Of a DNA stretch of 64,000 nt, positions 16,922 through 25,515 are shown piece by piece (the stretch's first letter is position 1; the number at the start of each line of letters is the position of its first letter). The position numbers were made by a program, and so were the translations under genes. The notes below the pieces were generated by a model that saw nothing but the letters and a program-made list of their open reading frames with translations, ran no database searches and was not told the DNA's origin. This DNA comes from Paucisalibacillus algeriensis (GTDB lineage Bacteria > Bacillota > Bacilli > Bacillales > Amphibacillaceae). The stretch is from positions 220,871 to 284,870 of the forward strand of contig NZ_CBYO010000020.1 in NCBI RefSeq assembly GCF_000577245.1, given 5' to 3'.

Positions 16922-18199
16922 TTGGGCAGAATATGGATGCTTCTTGTCACCATGATGCTAGCAGTACTGATTGTTAGTGGTTGCGGAAATGATAAGGAAG
17001 AAGCAAAGGCAGATGAGAAAGAAAATGTCTCAGAAGAGAAAAATGAAGAAGTAGAGAAGGAAGAAGAACAGGAAGAATCGGAGACAGAAGAGGTAGAAAA
17101 AACAGAAGAAGCTGTAGAAACGAATGCAAGTGATTTTTCAGAATTAATTACGTATATGGAAAACGAAACACAAGGAACAGCAAAGGTTCTCTATGAGAAC
17201 AAGGAACCACAGGTACATAATATGGATGGTGTGACGGTATCTTTAGATGCCTACACCCTAGTTGAGTTAAATGATTTCCATACAGATTTTAGTATTCCTT
17301 TTAATGATGAGACTAATGGTGGTGTCATTGTTGCACAATATACGGTGACAAATGAATTGGACAAGGATGTTTATTATATGCCTGCTTTCTATTTGTCATT
17401 CACAGGTGCAGAGAAGGATTATAATAACTATAGAGATTTACTACCTGAAGAAGATCAATTACCAGTAAAATTATCACCATCAAATGATTACGTGCTTAAA
17501 GCTGGTGAATCTGTAACAGGTTACTACACATACCCGTTTGGTAAAACACACCTAAAAACAGCATTGGAAGTATCAACTGTAGCGGTAGATGTTCCTGCAG
17601 CCCAAGCGGTTAAGGGCGACTTTGGAAACCCAATTGGGTCAGATGGCCAGTTTACATTGAGTTTAAATGAAGCTGGTGCGGAAAAAGTTGCAGCTAATGA
17701 GGCTTTTTATAAGGATAAGGTTACAGTAGATGATATGGGTGAAAAGAAAATGCTGAAGGAAGAGTCAGGTATCGGTAAAAGTGAACAATTAGGTGATGTT
17801 ACCGTTACGTTAGACGGATATCAGTTTACAGAATTTACTCCGAATGAAGTAGAAGCTCCACGTTTTACAGATTGGACGAATGGAATTGTACTCTTAACCG
17901 TTAAGTTCAACCTTGATAACAAAGGATCTGATGCTATTGGATTATCATCCATGAGCTCTACGCTTACTGTTAATGATGGTGCTCAGTACATGTTCGATCA
18001 AGGGATGTTACTAGATTATAGCTATGATGACCTAATCGATGCAGGAGAGTCTGGTGAGTATCTACAAATCTACGTATTGGACAAAGAGCAATATGAAAAG
18101 ATTTGGAAGGATAAATCTTTTGAAATCGAGTTTGGACCAATTAAAGCTCAAGATGCAACAGATCTTTCTAAAGGGAAAACGGCAATTTTTGAGTTTTAG
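16922..18199 (+). CDS. Surface lipoprotein of about 425 residues, possibly DUF5068-type
   Basis: The likely start is TTG 16922, which has AATGGAGG about 10 nt upstream; the frame is open back to an ATG at 16886 without a ribosome site. A signal peptide (MLLVTMMLAVLIVSGC) ends in a lipobox VSGC, so the mature protein is lipid-anchored outside the cell. A highly acidic linker follows (about 25-70, runs of E and K), then two related beta-rich domains, each with a VTVSLDAYTLVE or VTVTLDGYQFTEF strand. This looks like the two-domain DUF5068/DUF4352-type lipoproteins of Bacilli; the assignment is tentative and no function is known. Confidence 0.7.
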   Translation: MGRIWMLLVTMMLAVLIVSGCGNDKEEAKADEKENVSEEKNEEVEKEEEQEESETEEVEKTEEAVETNASDFSELITYMENETQGTAKVLYENKEPQVHNMDGVTVSLDAYTLVELNDFHTDFSIPFNDETNGGVIVAQYTVTNELDKDVYYMPAFYLSFTGAEKDYNNYRDLLPEEDQLPVKLSPSNDYVLKAGESVTGYYTYPFGKTHLKTALEVSTVAVDVPAAQAVKGDFGNPIGSDGQFTLSLNEAGAEKVAANEAFYKDKVTVDDMGEKKMLKEESGIGKSEQLGDVTVTLDGYQFTEFTPNEVEAPRFTDWTNGIVLLTVKFNLDNKGSDAIGLSSMSSTLTVNDGAQYMFDQGMLLDYSYDDLIDAGESGEYLQIYVLDKEQYEKIWKDKSFEIEFGPIKAQDATDLSKGKTAIFEF

Positions 18200-18258
18200 T
18201 TTATAAAGATTAAAGACTTATAGATTGATAAAGTTTACATGATAAATTGGAAAAAAAG

Positions 18259-18306
18259 AACAGGGGAACTGATTGGGTAGAACTTAATCGGCTCTCCTGT
18301 TTTGTT
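18259..18306. terminator. Bidirectional terminator between convergent genes
   Basis: A 16-bp stem with one mismatch (18259-18274 with about 18286-18302) and a short loop, followed by TTTTGTTCT. It lies between the lipoprotein gene and the end of brnQ. Confidence 0.75.
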
Positions 18307-18327
18307 CTATTTAATGCACTCCACGTG

Positions 18328-19659
18328 TTAGTTTACTAGTTTTTCACTCTGGATTGGCTCCGGTTTTTTACCGAACTTTGCTACCATGACTCCGACTAAC
18401 GTACCAATTAGTGCTGGGACAACCCATTCTAACCCAACTGCGGCTAGGGGTAATGAAGAGCGTAAAACTTCTACCGGTCCCAATTTTAAACCAAAGGCGT
18501 TTAACCCACTAATCACTGCAAATACACCTGCAAATGATAGTGCACTTACATAGACAATTCGCAAACTTTTAAAAAGATTATGGAAGAAGGTTAGTACGAT
18601 TAAGACAATGGTTAACGGATAAGCTGTTGTTAAGAACGGGACTGAGATTTTTAGGATTTGAGCTAGACCCATATTAGTAAGTGTAAAACCAATAAGTGTC
18701 GTGACTAAGACAACGGTTTTATAAGTTGCTTTCGGAATAAGATTGGAAAAGTATTGTCCACAAGCGGATGTTAATCCAACAACGGTCGTAAAACAAGCAA
18801 GTGTAAATATTAAGCCTATTAATACCGTACCACTTTGTCCAAATAAATTAGAAGATACAGCTGAAAGAATTTGTGTACCATTTACAAAATCACCTTTGGT
18901 AGCCATTTTTGCGCCAACAATACCAAGAGATACGTAGACTGCAGCGAGTAGTGTCCCAGCGATTAGAGCTGCTTTTAACATGTACCCTTTTAATCGCTTT
19001 TCATCAGAAACCCCACGCTGACGAATTGCAGTTAATATTACGATTCCAAAGGCAAGCGCTGCTAAGGCATCCATCGTGTTATACCCCTCTAAAAATCCTT
19101 TAAAGAACGCTCCAGATTCATATTCTCCAGCCGGTGCCTGGAAGTTTCCATCTAGTTTGAGGAAACCAACTACACAAAGAATGACCATTGCAACGAGCAA
19201 GATTGGGGTGATAAAACGCCCGAGATATCTTTCCAAATTGGTAGGATTTAAGCTAATTAGATAAACAAGTAAAAAGAATACAACGGAAAATAGCAATAAA
19301 ACAAGCGTCGTATTCGGAGAACCGTTAACAAATGGCATTACCCCCATTTCAAAGGCTACATTCGCGTTTCTCGGGATGGCTAAAAACGGTCCGATAGAAA
19401 GATAGACAACAACCATAAAGATGGTACTAAACACAGGATGCACTCGGTTTCCAATTGCTTGAATGCCACCCTTTACACGGGCTATAGCAAATAGAACAAT
19501 TAACGGCAGTCCCACAGCAGTAAGTACAAAGCCAGCCATCGCTAACCAAAATGATGTTCCAGACTGAGCACCTAAGAATGGTGGAAAAATTAGATTCCCA
19601 GCTCCAAAAAACATGGAAAATAACATTAGACCGATAAAAAGTGAATCAAATTTGCGCAT
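18328..19659 (-). CDS. brnQ: Branched-chain amino acid carrier BrnQ
   Basis: A 443-residue transporter of the LIVCS family, which imports leucine, isoleucine and valine with sodium or protons. Twelve hydrophobic spans are visible. The N-terminal FIGLMLFSMFFGAGNLIFPP is characteristic of BrnQ, and TAIRQRGVSDEKRLKGY marks the central loop. AAAAAGGAGAG precedes the ATG. A T-box leader (19690-19945) lies directly upstream with an isoleucine-type specifier, so expression should rise when tRNA-Ile is uncharged. Monocistronic. Confidence 0.93.
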   Translation of the reverse strand: MRKFDSLFIGLMLFSMFFGAGNLIFPPFLGAQSGTSFWLAMAGFVLTAVGLPLIVLFAIARVKGGIQAIGNRVHPVFSTIFMVVVYLSIGPFLAIPRNANVAFEMGVMPFVNGSPNTTLVLLLFSVVFFLLVYLISLNPTNLERYLGRFITPILLVAMVILCVVGFLKLDGNFQAPAGEYESGAFFKGFLEGYNTMDALAALAFGIVILTAIRQRGVSDEKRLKGYMLKAALIAGTLLAAVYVSLGIVGAKMATKGDFVNGTQILSAVSSNLFGQSGTVLIGLIFTLACFTTVVGLTSACGQYFSNLIPKATYKTVVLVTTLIGFTLTNMGLAQILKISVPFLTTAYPLTIVLIVLTFFHNLFKSLRIVYVSALSFAGVFAVISGLNAFGLKLGPVEVLRSSLPLAAVGLEWVVPALIGTLVGVMVAKFGKKPEPIQSEKLVN

Positions 19660-19689
19660 AAGTATCTCTCCTTTTTGTTATGTAAAATA

Positions 19690-19945
19690 AAAAAACTCGC
19701 CCCTTAAAAAAGGGGCGAGTTTGCGCTCGCGTTACCACCCTAATTCCACAGTAGAAAATAAAAAACTGCAGATCTCAGTCAACGTACTATCATACGTGTT
19801 CCGTTGTAACGGCGGACAACCCGTCAAAGCTTACTAGTTTTCGGCTTTGCATCTCAGAGATGATTTTCGGATAGGGTCTGAACACCGTCTTTCACCAAGC
19901 AACGGCTCTCTTTGGATCAGGTCTCCTAACTTACTGCTCTCGTCA
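19690..19945 (-). promoter_or_regulatory. T-box leader of brnQ, probable isoleucine specifier
   Basis: On the minus strand the leader shows AGAGAGCCG and GGTGAAAG of stem I, then a specifier loop with ATC followed by A and TCTCTGAGATG (ATC on 19864-19862). Next come the conserved T-box AGGGTGGTAACGCG (around 19741-19728) and the terminator stem ACTCGCCCC / GGGGCGAGT (19695-19720) ending in seven T residues. AUC codes for isoleucine, which agrees with the downstream branched-chain amino acid carrier. Unacylated tRNA-Ile should pair with the T-box bulge and form the antiterminator. The specifier choice rests on alignment by eye to known T-box layouts. Confidence 0.9.
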
Positions 19946-20066
19946 TCGATTTATATATTAAACGTAATTTATCAGATAAAAATAACTCTGTCAATCATTT
20001 TTTGTAATTTACTTAAAATAATAAATAGTAGATAGAAACTGTGCGGTAACTTAATATTTATGTCTA

Positions 20067-20255
20067 AGCACCTTTCCCGCTACGGAAATATACTCCGCTT
20101 TCACTTCCAGCACAGGGGCGACATCTGCTCGAAAAGACCTCGGAGTGTCTTCTTTACCGCTTGGCGGTAGGTGAGCCTCTTCGCTCTTACGTACTGCGGG
20201 GTTTTCACCTATGCCTATCCTCCCGCAGGAGTCTCCGTGTATTTCCTACGCTAGT
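20067..20255 (-). repeat. GC-rich interspersed repeat, copy A
   Basis: A stretch clearly richer in G and C than its surroundings, carrying TACTCCGCTTTC near one end and CCCGCAGGAGTCTCCGT near the other, ending in CGCTAGT. It matches the reverse complement of copy B (20330-20466) at both ends, while the middles differ in length. This is the style of non-coding interspersed repeats found in many Bacillaceae genomes. No coding frame is visible. Confidence 0.7.
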
Positions 20256-20329
20256 ATAGAATGAATTATACGAAAACATGTGATTTCCAAAAATATAATC
20301 TAAAAACTAGCTTTAATTAGAAAATCCAA

Positions 20330-20466
20330 ACTAGCGCAGGTAGAATACGTAGACTCCTGCGGGAATAGCACGTGTCCGAAGACCCCGCAGCGGTGGTTTG
20401 TCCGCGAGGAGGCTGAGGCCGTGCCCGCGGAAAGCGGAGTATTCTGCCGGAGCGGTAACATAGCGC
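20330..20466 (+). repeat. GC-rich interspersed repeat, copy B (inverted to copy A)
   Basis: It begins ACTAGCGCAGGTAGAATACG, contains AGACTCCTGCGGGAATAGCA, and ends GCGGAGTATTCTGCCGGAGC plus GGTAACATAGCG. It is the inverted partner of copy A, 74 nt away, so a transcript through both could fold into a long hairpin. Confidence 0.7.
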
Positions 20467-20585
20467 TTCACTACTCTATTTTAAATATGGAAAAAACAAT
20501 AGTAGTTATCGCGCAGTACCAATGGCAACAAACTGTAGTATTAATAAATCAATTTTAAAAAATCTAACTTTTTTGCATTTATCTA

Positions 20586-20616
20586 TTGAACAACACGTTA
20601 CGTGTTGTTTTATACT
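20586..20616 (+). promoter_or_regulatory. MerR-type promoter with 19-bp spacer and perfect operator
   Basis: TTGAAC (20586-20591) and TATACT (20611-20616) are separated by 19 bp, the overlong spacing typical of MerR-controlled promoters. The spacer is filled by a perfect inverted repeat, AACAACACG-TTA-CGTGTTGTT (20589-20609). The regulator encoded directly downstream (20644) is the natural ligand, so autoregulation of the whole operon is expected. Confidence 0.85.
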
Positions 20617-20643
20617 AATGGAAATGATGAAGGAGTGAGGAAA

Positions 20644-21375
20644 GTGTACACAATCGGAAAATTGTCTAAAAACACAGGAGTGACTGTCAGGACGTTAGAT
20701 TATTACGATGAAATCGGCTTACTTAATCCATCATCCAAAACAGAAGGAGGGCACCGTTTATATAGTGAGGATGATGTTATGCAGCTCGAACGTGTCTTAG
20801 CATTAAAGTATATGGGCTTTTCATTAGACAAAATCAAAGAGATATTAGGAACTAAAGCATTAAATTGGCAAGAGTCTATTCAACAACAATTAGATATGGT
20901 AAAGCGTGAGCAAGAGAGATTGAAGATGTTGGAGCAAGCGCTACTGGGTGTATCCTATTCTATTGAATTTGAGGAAGAAGTCAATTGGCCCATTATTTAC
21001 CGTGTCATTCAATTTTATCATCAAGATCCAGAAGAAGTCTTTCAGGAATACAATCATCACCTTAATATGGAAGAAATTCAAAAGTTGGCAGATATCAATG
21101 CAAAAATGACAGAAGAAGACATTCATAAATGGATGGAGGCTATTTATGATATTAAAAGACACATCCATATTGACCCGAGGTCAGAACAGGCACTGGAGCT
21201 TGCACAGCGTTGGTTGAACCAAGCAGAAAAGATGTTTGAAGGTGACGAGGAGTTTATGGAAGATTTATGGGAACCCCTACAAGACTTGCAGGAAGGTATT
21301 GCTTTTTACCCAATGGATAAAGAGGTTGTTGGATTTTTACAGCGCGTATCTGAAGCGCATAAGGAGGCAAAGTAA
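20644..21375 (+). CDS. MerR-family regulator with TipAS-like effector domain
   Basis: About 243 residues from GTG 20644, which has AAGGAG 8 nt upstream. An earlier in-frame ATG (20602) lies inside the promoter, so it cannot be used from that promoter. The MerR winged helix is at 1-70 (YTIGKLSKNTGVTVRTLDYYDEIGLL), then a dimer helix (about 75-110), then a helical C-terminal domain (about 120-243; LAQRWLNQAEKMFEGDEEF) of the TipAS kind, which captures peptide antibiotics and other drugs. It heads an operon with an ABC ATPase (1-nt overlap) and permease, so it probably senses a drug and induces its exporter. Confidence 0.88.
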   Translation: MYTIGKLSKNTGVTVRTLDYYDEIGLLNPSSKTEGGHRLYSEDDVMQLERVLALKYMGFSLDKIKEILGTKALNWQESIQQQLDMVKREQERLKMLEQALLGVSYSIEFEEEVNWPIIYRVIQFYHQDPEEVFQEYNHHLNMEEIQKLADINAKMTEEDIHKWMEAIYDIKRHIHIDPRSEQALELAQRWLNQAEKMFEGDEEFMEDLWEPLQDLQEGIAFYPMDKEVVGFLQRVSEAHKEAK

Positions 21376-22310
21376 TGGTACTTGATGTAAAGAATGTGAC
21401 AAAGAACTTCCGTGGAAAGGGCAAAACAAACGTAATTGCTAATGACAACATCACTTTTCATATTAACGAGGGTGAGATATTCGGACTACTTGGTCAAAAT
21501 GGAGCTGGAAAAACAACATTGGTTAATCAAATTGTAGGGTTAATCACGCCGGATCACGGGGAAATCAATTTACTTGGTAAATCAGTTAAGGAATATCCTG
21601 AACGTGCACGGTCCATTTGTTCTGTTCAACCACAGTCTCAAGTCCCACTTGGGTTTTTGACTCCTAGGCAAGCAGTATCCATTATGGGGAAGATGCGTGC
21701 AGGAAAAAACTATGACCCGAAGCGGCTGGATATGCTATTTGAATCACTGGGAATGGGGGAGTGGGCAGATAAGGAAGGGGAGAAACTCTCAGGGGGTGCA
21801 CGGAGGCTAGCTGCTTTTTGTATGGCGGTTATTGTTCCAGGTCAGTTGGTAATTCTGGATGAACCAACAAATGATGTCGATCCGGTGAGGAGGCGCTATC
21901 TTTGGGAAGTTATTCGTAACTTAACAAAGGTTGGTACTTCGGTAATTTTAGTGACCCATAATGTCCTAGAGGCAGAGAAGGCTGTGGACCGAGTGGCAAT
22001 CGTTCATAAGGGAAAAATTGTAAAACAAGGTACCCCATCAGAGATAAAGAGTTCCGTGAACAATCAAATGCGAATGGAACTGAATGTAAATAAAACGGAG
22101 AAGTTGGTTGTTCCAGAATGGGCGCTTACTTCACATCAGAATGGAATGCGATGGATTTTCCAAGTTGAATCATCCCATGTATCATCTGCAATTGAATGGG
22201 CTAGTGGAGAAGTAAACATGGGGAATGTAGTCGATTATTCCTTATCCCCAACAACCATAGAGGATGCTTATATTGAATTAACTTCTAATAAGGTGGTGGT
22301 TTCCTCATGA
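21375..22310 (+). CDS. ABC transporter ATP-binding protein
   Basis: A 311-residue nucleotide-binding subunit. Walker A is GQNGAGKTT (40-48), the signature is LSGGARRLAAF (138-148, with AR in place of the usual QR/QK) and Walker B is LVILDEPTNDVDP (158-170); the switch His is in LVTHNVLEAE. A C-terminal extension of about 90 residues follows the core domain, as in drug- and bacitracin-type exporters. The start ATG overlaps the TAA of the regulator by one base and its stop overlaps the permease start (ATGA), so the three genes are translationally coupled. It powers export of an unknown compound. Confidence 0.9.
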   Translation: MVLDVKNVTKNFRGKGKTNVIANDNITFHINEGEIFGLLGQNGAGKTTLVNQIVGLITPDHGEINLLGKSVKEYPERARSICSVQPQSQVPLGFLTPRQAVSIMGKMRAGKNYDPKRLDMLFESLGMGEWADKEGEKLSGGARRLAAFCMAVIVPGQLVILDEPTNDVDPVRRRYLWEVIRNLTKVGTSVILVTHNVLEAEKAVDRVAIVHKGKIVKQGTPSEIKSSVNNQMRMELNVNKTEKLVVPEWALTSHQNGMRWIFQVESSHVSSAIEWASGEVNMGNVVDYSLSPTTIEDAYIELTSNKVVVSS

Positions 22311-23038
22311 GTATTTTAAGTGAGTTCAAGTATGTTTTTCAGATGCAATTTTTGCGAAGTGCTGGCTTTCTTGTCTTTATGGCGTTGATTCAAATCCTGA
22401 TATCCATAGGGATTGTAATTGGTTTTACCTATCTAATACCTACTCCTGATAAACAATCCATCCTCTTTTTAGCAACTGGTGCTCCAACAATAATATTAAT
22501 TTTTACAGGATTGGTTATTCTGCCCCAACAGGTTGGGACATCTAAATCAGATGGGTATATGGAATTTATGCGAACATGGCCTGTTAAGCGTTCGACTATT
22601 CTAGGTGCTGATACATCGATATGGTTATTGATCACCATCCCAGGCATTGTAGTTGCTTCTGTAGTTGCGCATCTTATGTTTAGTCCTGGATATGATGTGT
22701 CCTGGACAGTAGTTCCTGCTCTTCTTATGATAGCCTTGACCTCCATTGGAGTAGGATATGGGTTCTCGTATCTATTGTCACCAACAACTTCCTTAGCCTT
22801 ATCACAAGTGATTGTTTTCGGGGCTCTCATGTTTTCACCAGTCAATTTTCCCATGGACAGACTGCCAGAATGGCTACAAGCAGTTCATGAGATTCTACCA
22901 ATCTATTCCATGGCAGAAGTAATGCGTGCTTCGTTAGCGGCTTCGACTTTTGATGCTTCGATGGGAAATTATATTAATTTACTAATTTGGTGTGTATTGG
23001 GGTATGGGGGTGCAATTTTTATCTTAAATAGGAAATAA
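22307..23038 (+). CDS. ABC transporter permease
   Basis: A 243-residue membrane subunit with six predicted spans of the ABC-2 type. A conserved-looking stretch, MEFMRTWPVKRSTILGAD, lies after the second span. It starts 4 nt inside the ATPase gene. It is the last gene of the MerR-ABC operon and would form a homodimeric channel with two ATPase subunits. Confidence 0.85.
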   Translation: MSILSEFKYVFQMQFLRSAGFLVFMALIQILISIGIVIGFTYLIPTPDKQSILFLATGAPTIILIFTGLVILPQQVGTSKSDGYMEFMRTWPVKRSTILGADTSIWLLITIPGIVVASVVAHLMFSPGYDVSWTVVPALLMIALTSIGVGYGFSYLLSPTTSLALSQVIVFGALMFSPVNFPMDRLPEWLQAVHEILPIYSMAEVMRASLAASTFDASMGNYINLLIWCVLGYGGAIFILNRK

Positions 23039-23239
23039 TTCCATTAGGTCTAAAATTTGAACGCCAATGACCGTGTTAATAAGCCTAAAAATTCATTCCA
23101 TAACGTAAAGTGAACCCAAATAATCCTCCTTTTTACTCTAGCATCTTGATTTTTTCTATATAAGTTCTATAATAGCCTCGGAGACCATTATTAATAATTG
23201 ATAAAAAGATTGATATAATCCGAAAATCGGGGGATAAAC

Positions 23240-24670
23240 ATGGCATTCACAATGAGCAAAACACGTATTGAAAAAGATTTTTTAGGAGAAAAAGAGGTTC
23301 CAATAGATGCATATTACGGAATTCAAACGTTACGGGCTGTTGAGAACTTTCCAATCACAGGGTACCGAATTCATGAAGAATTAATTAAAGCAATGGCCAT
23401 TGTGAAGAAATCCGCAGCCCTTGCTAATATGAACGATAAGCGCCTTTATTCTGAAGTCGGCAATGCAATAGTTCAGGGAGCAAGTGAATTAATCGAAGGG
23501 CAATGGCATGATCAAATTATTGTCGACCCAATCCAAGGTGGAGCGGGAACTTCGATTAATATGAATATAAACGAAGTGATTGCTAATCGCGCTATCGAAA
23601 TACTTGGGAAAGAAAAAGGAGATTACTCCATTTGCAGCCCAAATACACATGTTAATATGTCACAATCAACCAATGATGCATTTCCTTCTGCTATTCATAT
23701 CGCGACACTTAACTTATTGGAAAAATTATTACTAACAATGGATGAAATGCAACATGTATTCCGGCAGAAGGCGATGGAGTTTAGCGATGTCATTAAGATG
23801 GGGCGCACCCATCTACAGGATGCGGTACCGATTAGACTAGGGCAGGAGTTTGAGGCATACAGCCGTGTTATCGCACGTGATATCAAACGTATTAAACAAT
23901 CCCGTCAGCATTTGTATGAACTAAACATGGGGGCAACGGCCGTAGGAACCGGACTAAATGCAGAACCTCATTATATTGAAATGGTGATAAACTATCTTGC
24001 AGATATTAGTGGTTTGCCTTTAACCGGTGCGGAACACCTTGTTGATGCTACGCAAAACACAGATGCTTACACTGAAGTATCTTCTGCATTAAAAATTTGT
24101 ATGATGAATATGTCAAAAATTGCAAATGATCTACGTCTAATGGCATCTGGTCCAAGAGCGGGACTAGGTGAAATTTCATTACCAGCTAGACAACCAGGTT
24201 CTTCCATTATGCCTGGTAAAGTTAACCCGGTTATGCCTGAACTTATTAATCAGGTTGCATTCCAGGTTATAGGAAATGACCACACCATTGGTCTTGCTTC
24301 TGAAGCGGGGCAGTTGGAGTTAAATGTCATGGAGCCTGTTTTGGTATTTAATTTACTACAATCCATTAGTGTGATGAATAATGCATTCCGTACGTTTACA
24401 GATCATTGTGTAAGAGGCATTGCAGCAAACGAAGAAAGATTAAAAGAATATGTAGAAAAGAGTGTTGGTGTAATTACAGCAGTCAATCCGCATATTGGAT
24501 ATGAACGAGCTGCGCAAATTGCTTCAGAAGCTATTAAAAGTGGAGTACCTGTCAGGGAATTATGTCTGAAATATGGTGTTCTGACAGAAGATGAGTTGAA
24601 TTTAATCTTAGATCCATTCGAGATGACACATCCTGGTATAGCTGGTAACGGACTGCTTGAAGGGAAATAA
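23240..24670 (+). CDS. aspA: Aspartate ammonia-lyase
   Basis: A 476-residue member of the fumarase/aspartase superfamily that splits L-aspartate into fumarate and ammonia. The signature GSSIMPGKVNPVMPE lies at about 319-333, with the catalytic serine in GSS. TRIEKDFLGEKEVP and YYGIQTLRAVENFPITG at the N-terminus, and SPNTHVNMSQSTNDAFPSA at about 133-151, are aspartase-type. The length matches B. subtilis AnsB and E. coli AspA. GGGGGATAAAC precedes the ATG. A strong terminator follows. Monocistronic, with no asparaginase gene beside it. Confidence 0.93.
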   Translation: MAFTMSKTRIEKDFLGEKEVPIDAYYGIQTLRAVENFPITGYRIHEELIKAMAIVKKSAALANMNDKRLYSEVGNAIVQGASELIEGQWHDQIIVDPIQGGAGTSINMNINEVIANRAIEILGKEKGDYSICSPNTHVNMSQSTNDAFPSAIHIATLNLLEKLLLTMDEMQHVFRQKAMEFSDVIKMGRTHLQDAVPIRLGQEFEAYSRVIARDIKRIKQSRQHLYELNMGATAVGTGLNAEPHYIEMVINYLADISGLPLTGAEHLVDATQNTDAYTEVSSALKICMMNMSKIANDLRLMASGPRAGLGEISLPARQPGSSIMPGKVNPVMPELINQVAFQVIGNDHTIGLASEAGQLELNVMEPVLVFNLLQSISVMNNAFRTFTDHCVRGIAANEERLKEYVEKSVGVITAVNPHIGYERAAQIASEAIKSGVPVRELCLKYGVLTEDELNLILDPFEMTHPGIAGNGLLEGK

Positions 24671-24720
24671 CCGATTCATTATGTAATATTAAATAGTTTG
24701 TAAGAAATGCTGGAAACAGG

Positions 24721-24762
24721 GACTGCCACTTATCTTAAATGGATAAGTGGCAGTCTTTTCTT
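24721..24762 (+). terminator. Terminator of aspA
   Basis: A perfect 14-bp stem (GACTGCCACTTATC with its complement, 24721-24734 and 24742-24755), a 7-nt loop, and TTTTCTT after it. Confidence 0.9.
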
Positions 24763-24774
24763 AAAATAATAATG

Positions 24775-25197
24775 TTATAATTCTAGCGTTATCGGGGAAT
24801 CTCCCTTATTATTCATAAGTCGAATTTGAGTTGGCTCAATTTGAAGAATGATTAGATTCGGATCTTCAGGGCCACTAAACCAAACAGCCATATGGTCGTT
24901 CCAAAGTTTATTTTTAAGTTCTGTATCTTCTTTAATTGTAACGGTACCCGCGTAATCCACGTAGGAATCTCCATAACCTTCTCCATCATATCCAATTAAA
25001 ATGTGTGTATGAGGGTTTTCTGCAAGTTCCTCCGCTTTATCCGTGTCTTTACTGGTCGGAGTATACAGTACTAAATCTTCATTGTAAAAGGTCATATATC
25101 GCACGTGTGGCTTGTTTCCCTTTACGGTTGCCATTACCCCCGCTTTGTCACTTGCTAGGATATCCTCAATTGATTTCCTTACCTCAAGTTGTTCCAT
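24775..25197 (-). CDS. Pyridoxamine-phosphate-oxidase-like general stress protein (FMN-binding split barrel)
   Basis: About 140 residues from ATG 25197, supported by GAAGGAGATGG; an upstream in-frame ATG at 25221 overlaps that ribosome site. The sequence VRKSIEDILASDKAGVMATV followed by KGNKPHVRYMTFYNEDLVLYT is typical of the general stress protein 26 / PPOX-like split-barrel group that binds FMN or F420. No catalytic role is proved for this group. Convergent with aspA across a shared terminator. Confidence 0.8.
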   Translation of the reverse strand: MEQLEVRKSIEDILASDKAGVMATVKGNKPHVRYMTFYNEDLVLYTPTSKDTDKAEELAENPHTHILIGYDGEGYGDSYVDYAGTVTIKEDTELKNKLWNDHMAVWFSGPEDPNLIILQIEPTQIRLMNNKGDSPITLEL

Positions 25198-25515
25198 ATA
25201 TCCATCTCCTTCATTCCACATTTGTTATTCTGAAAATTAATCGTACTAGAATAGCATTCCAATCTTATTATGAAATAAAAAGAGGCTAATATACTAAAAA
25301 TTTATTTTTTCAAAGCTACATAACAGGTGCTATTGCCTTATAGAGCCAAAGCATCTGTCCCCATGCCATCCGTGGCATCAGATTAGTAATAGGAAAATAA
25401 TTCTGCTAAACTATTTATATGATATAATGAAATCAGAAAAGATGTATTACTAGGTTACATCCTTTGGTTTTATAAAGGAAACCTGCATCGTTTTCTGCAC
25501 TTCTAGAAGATAGGG

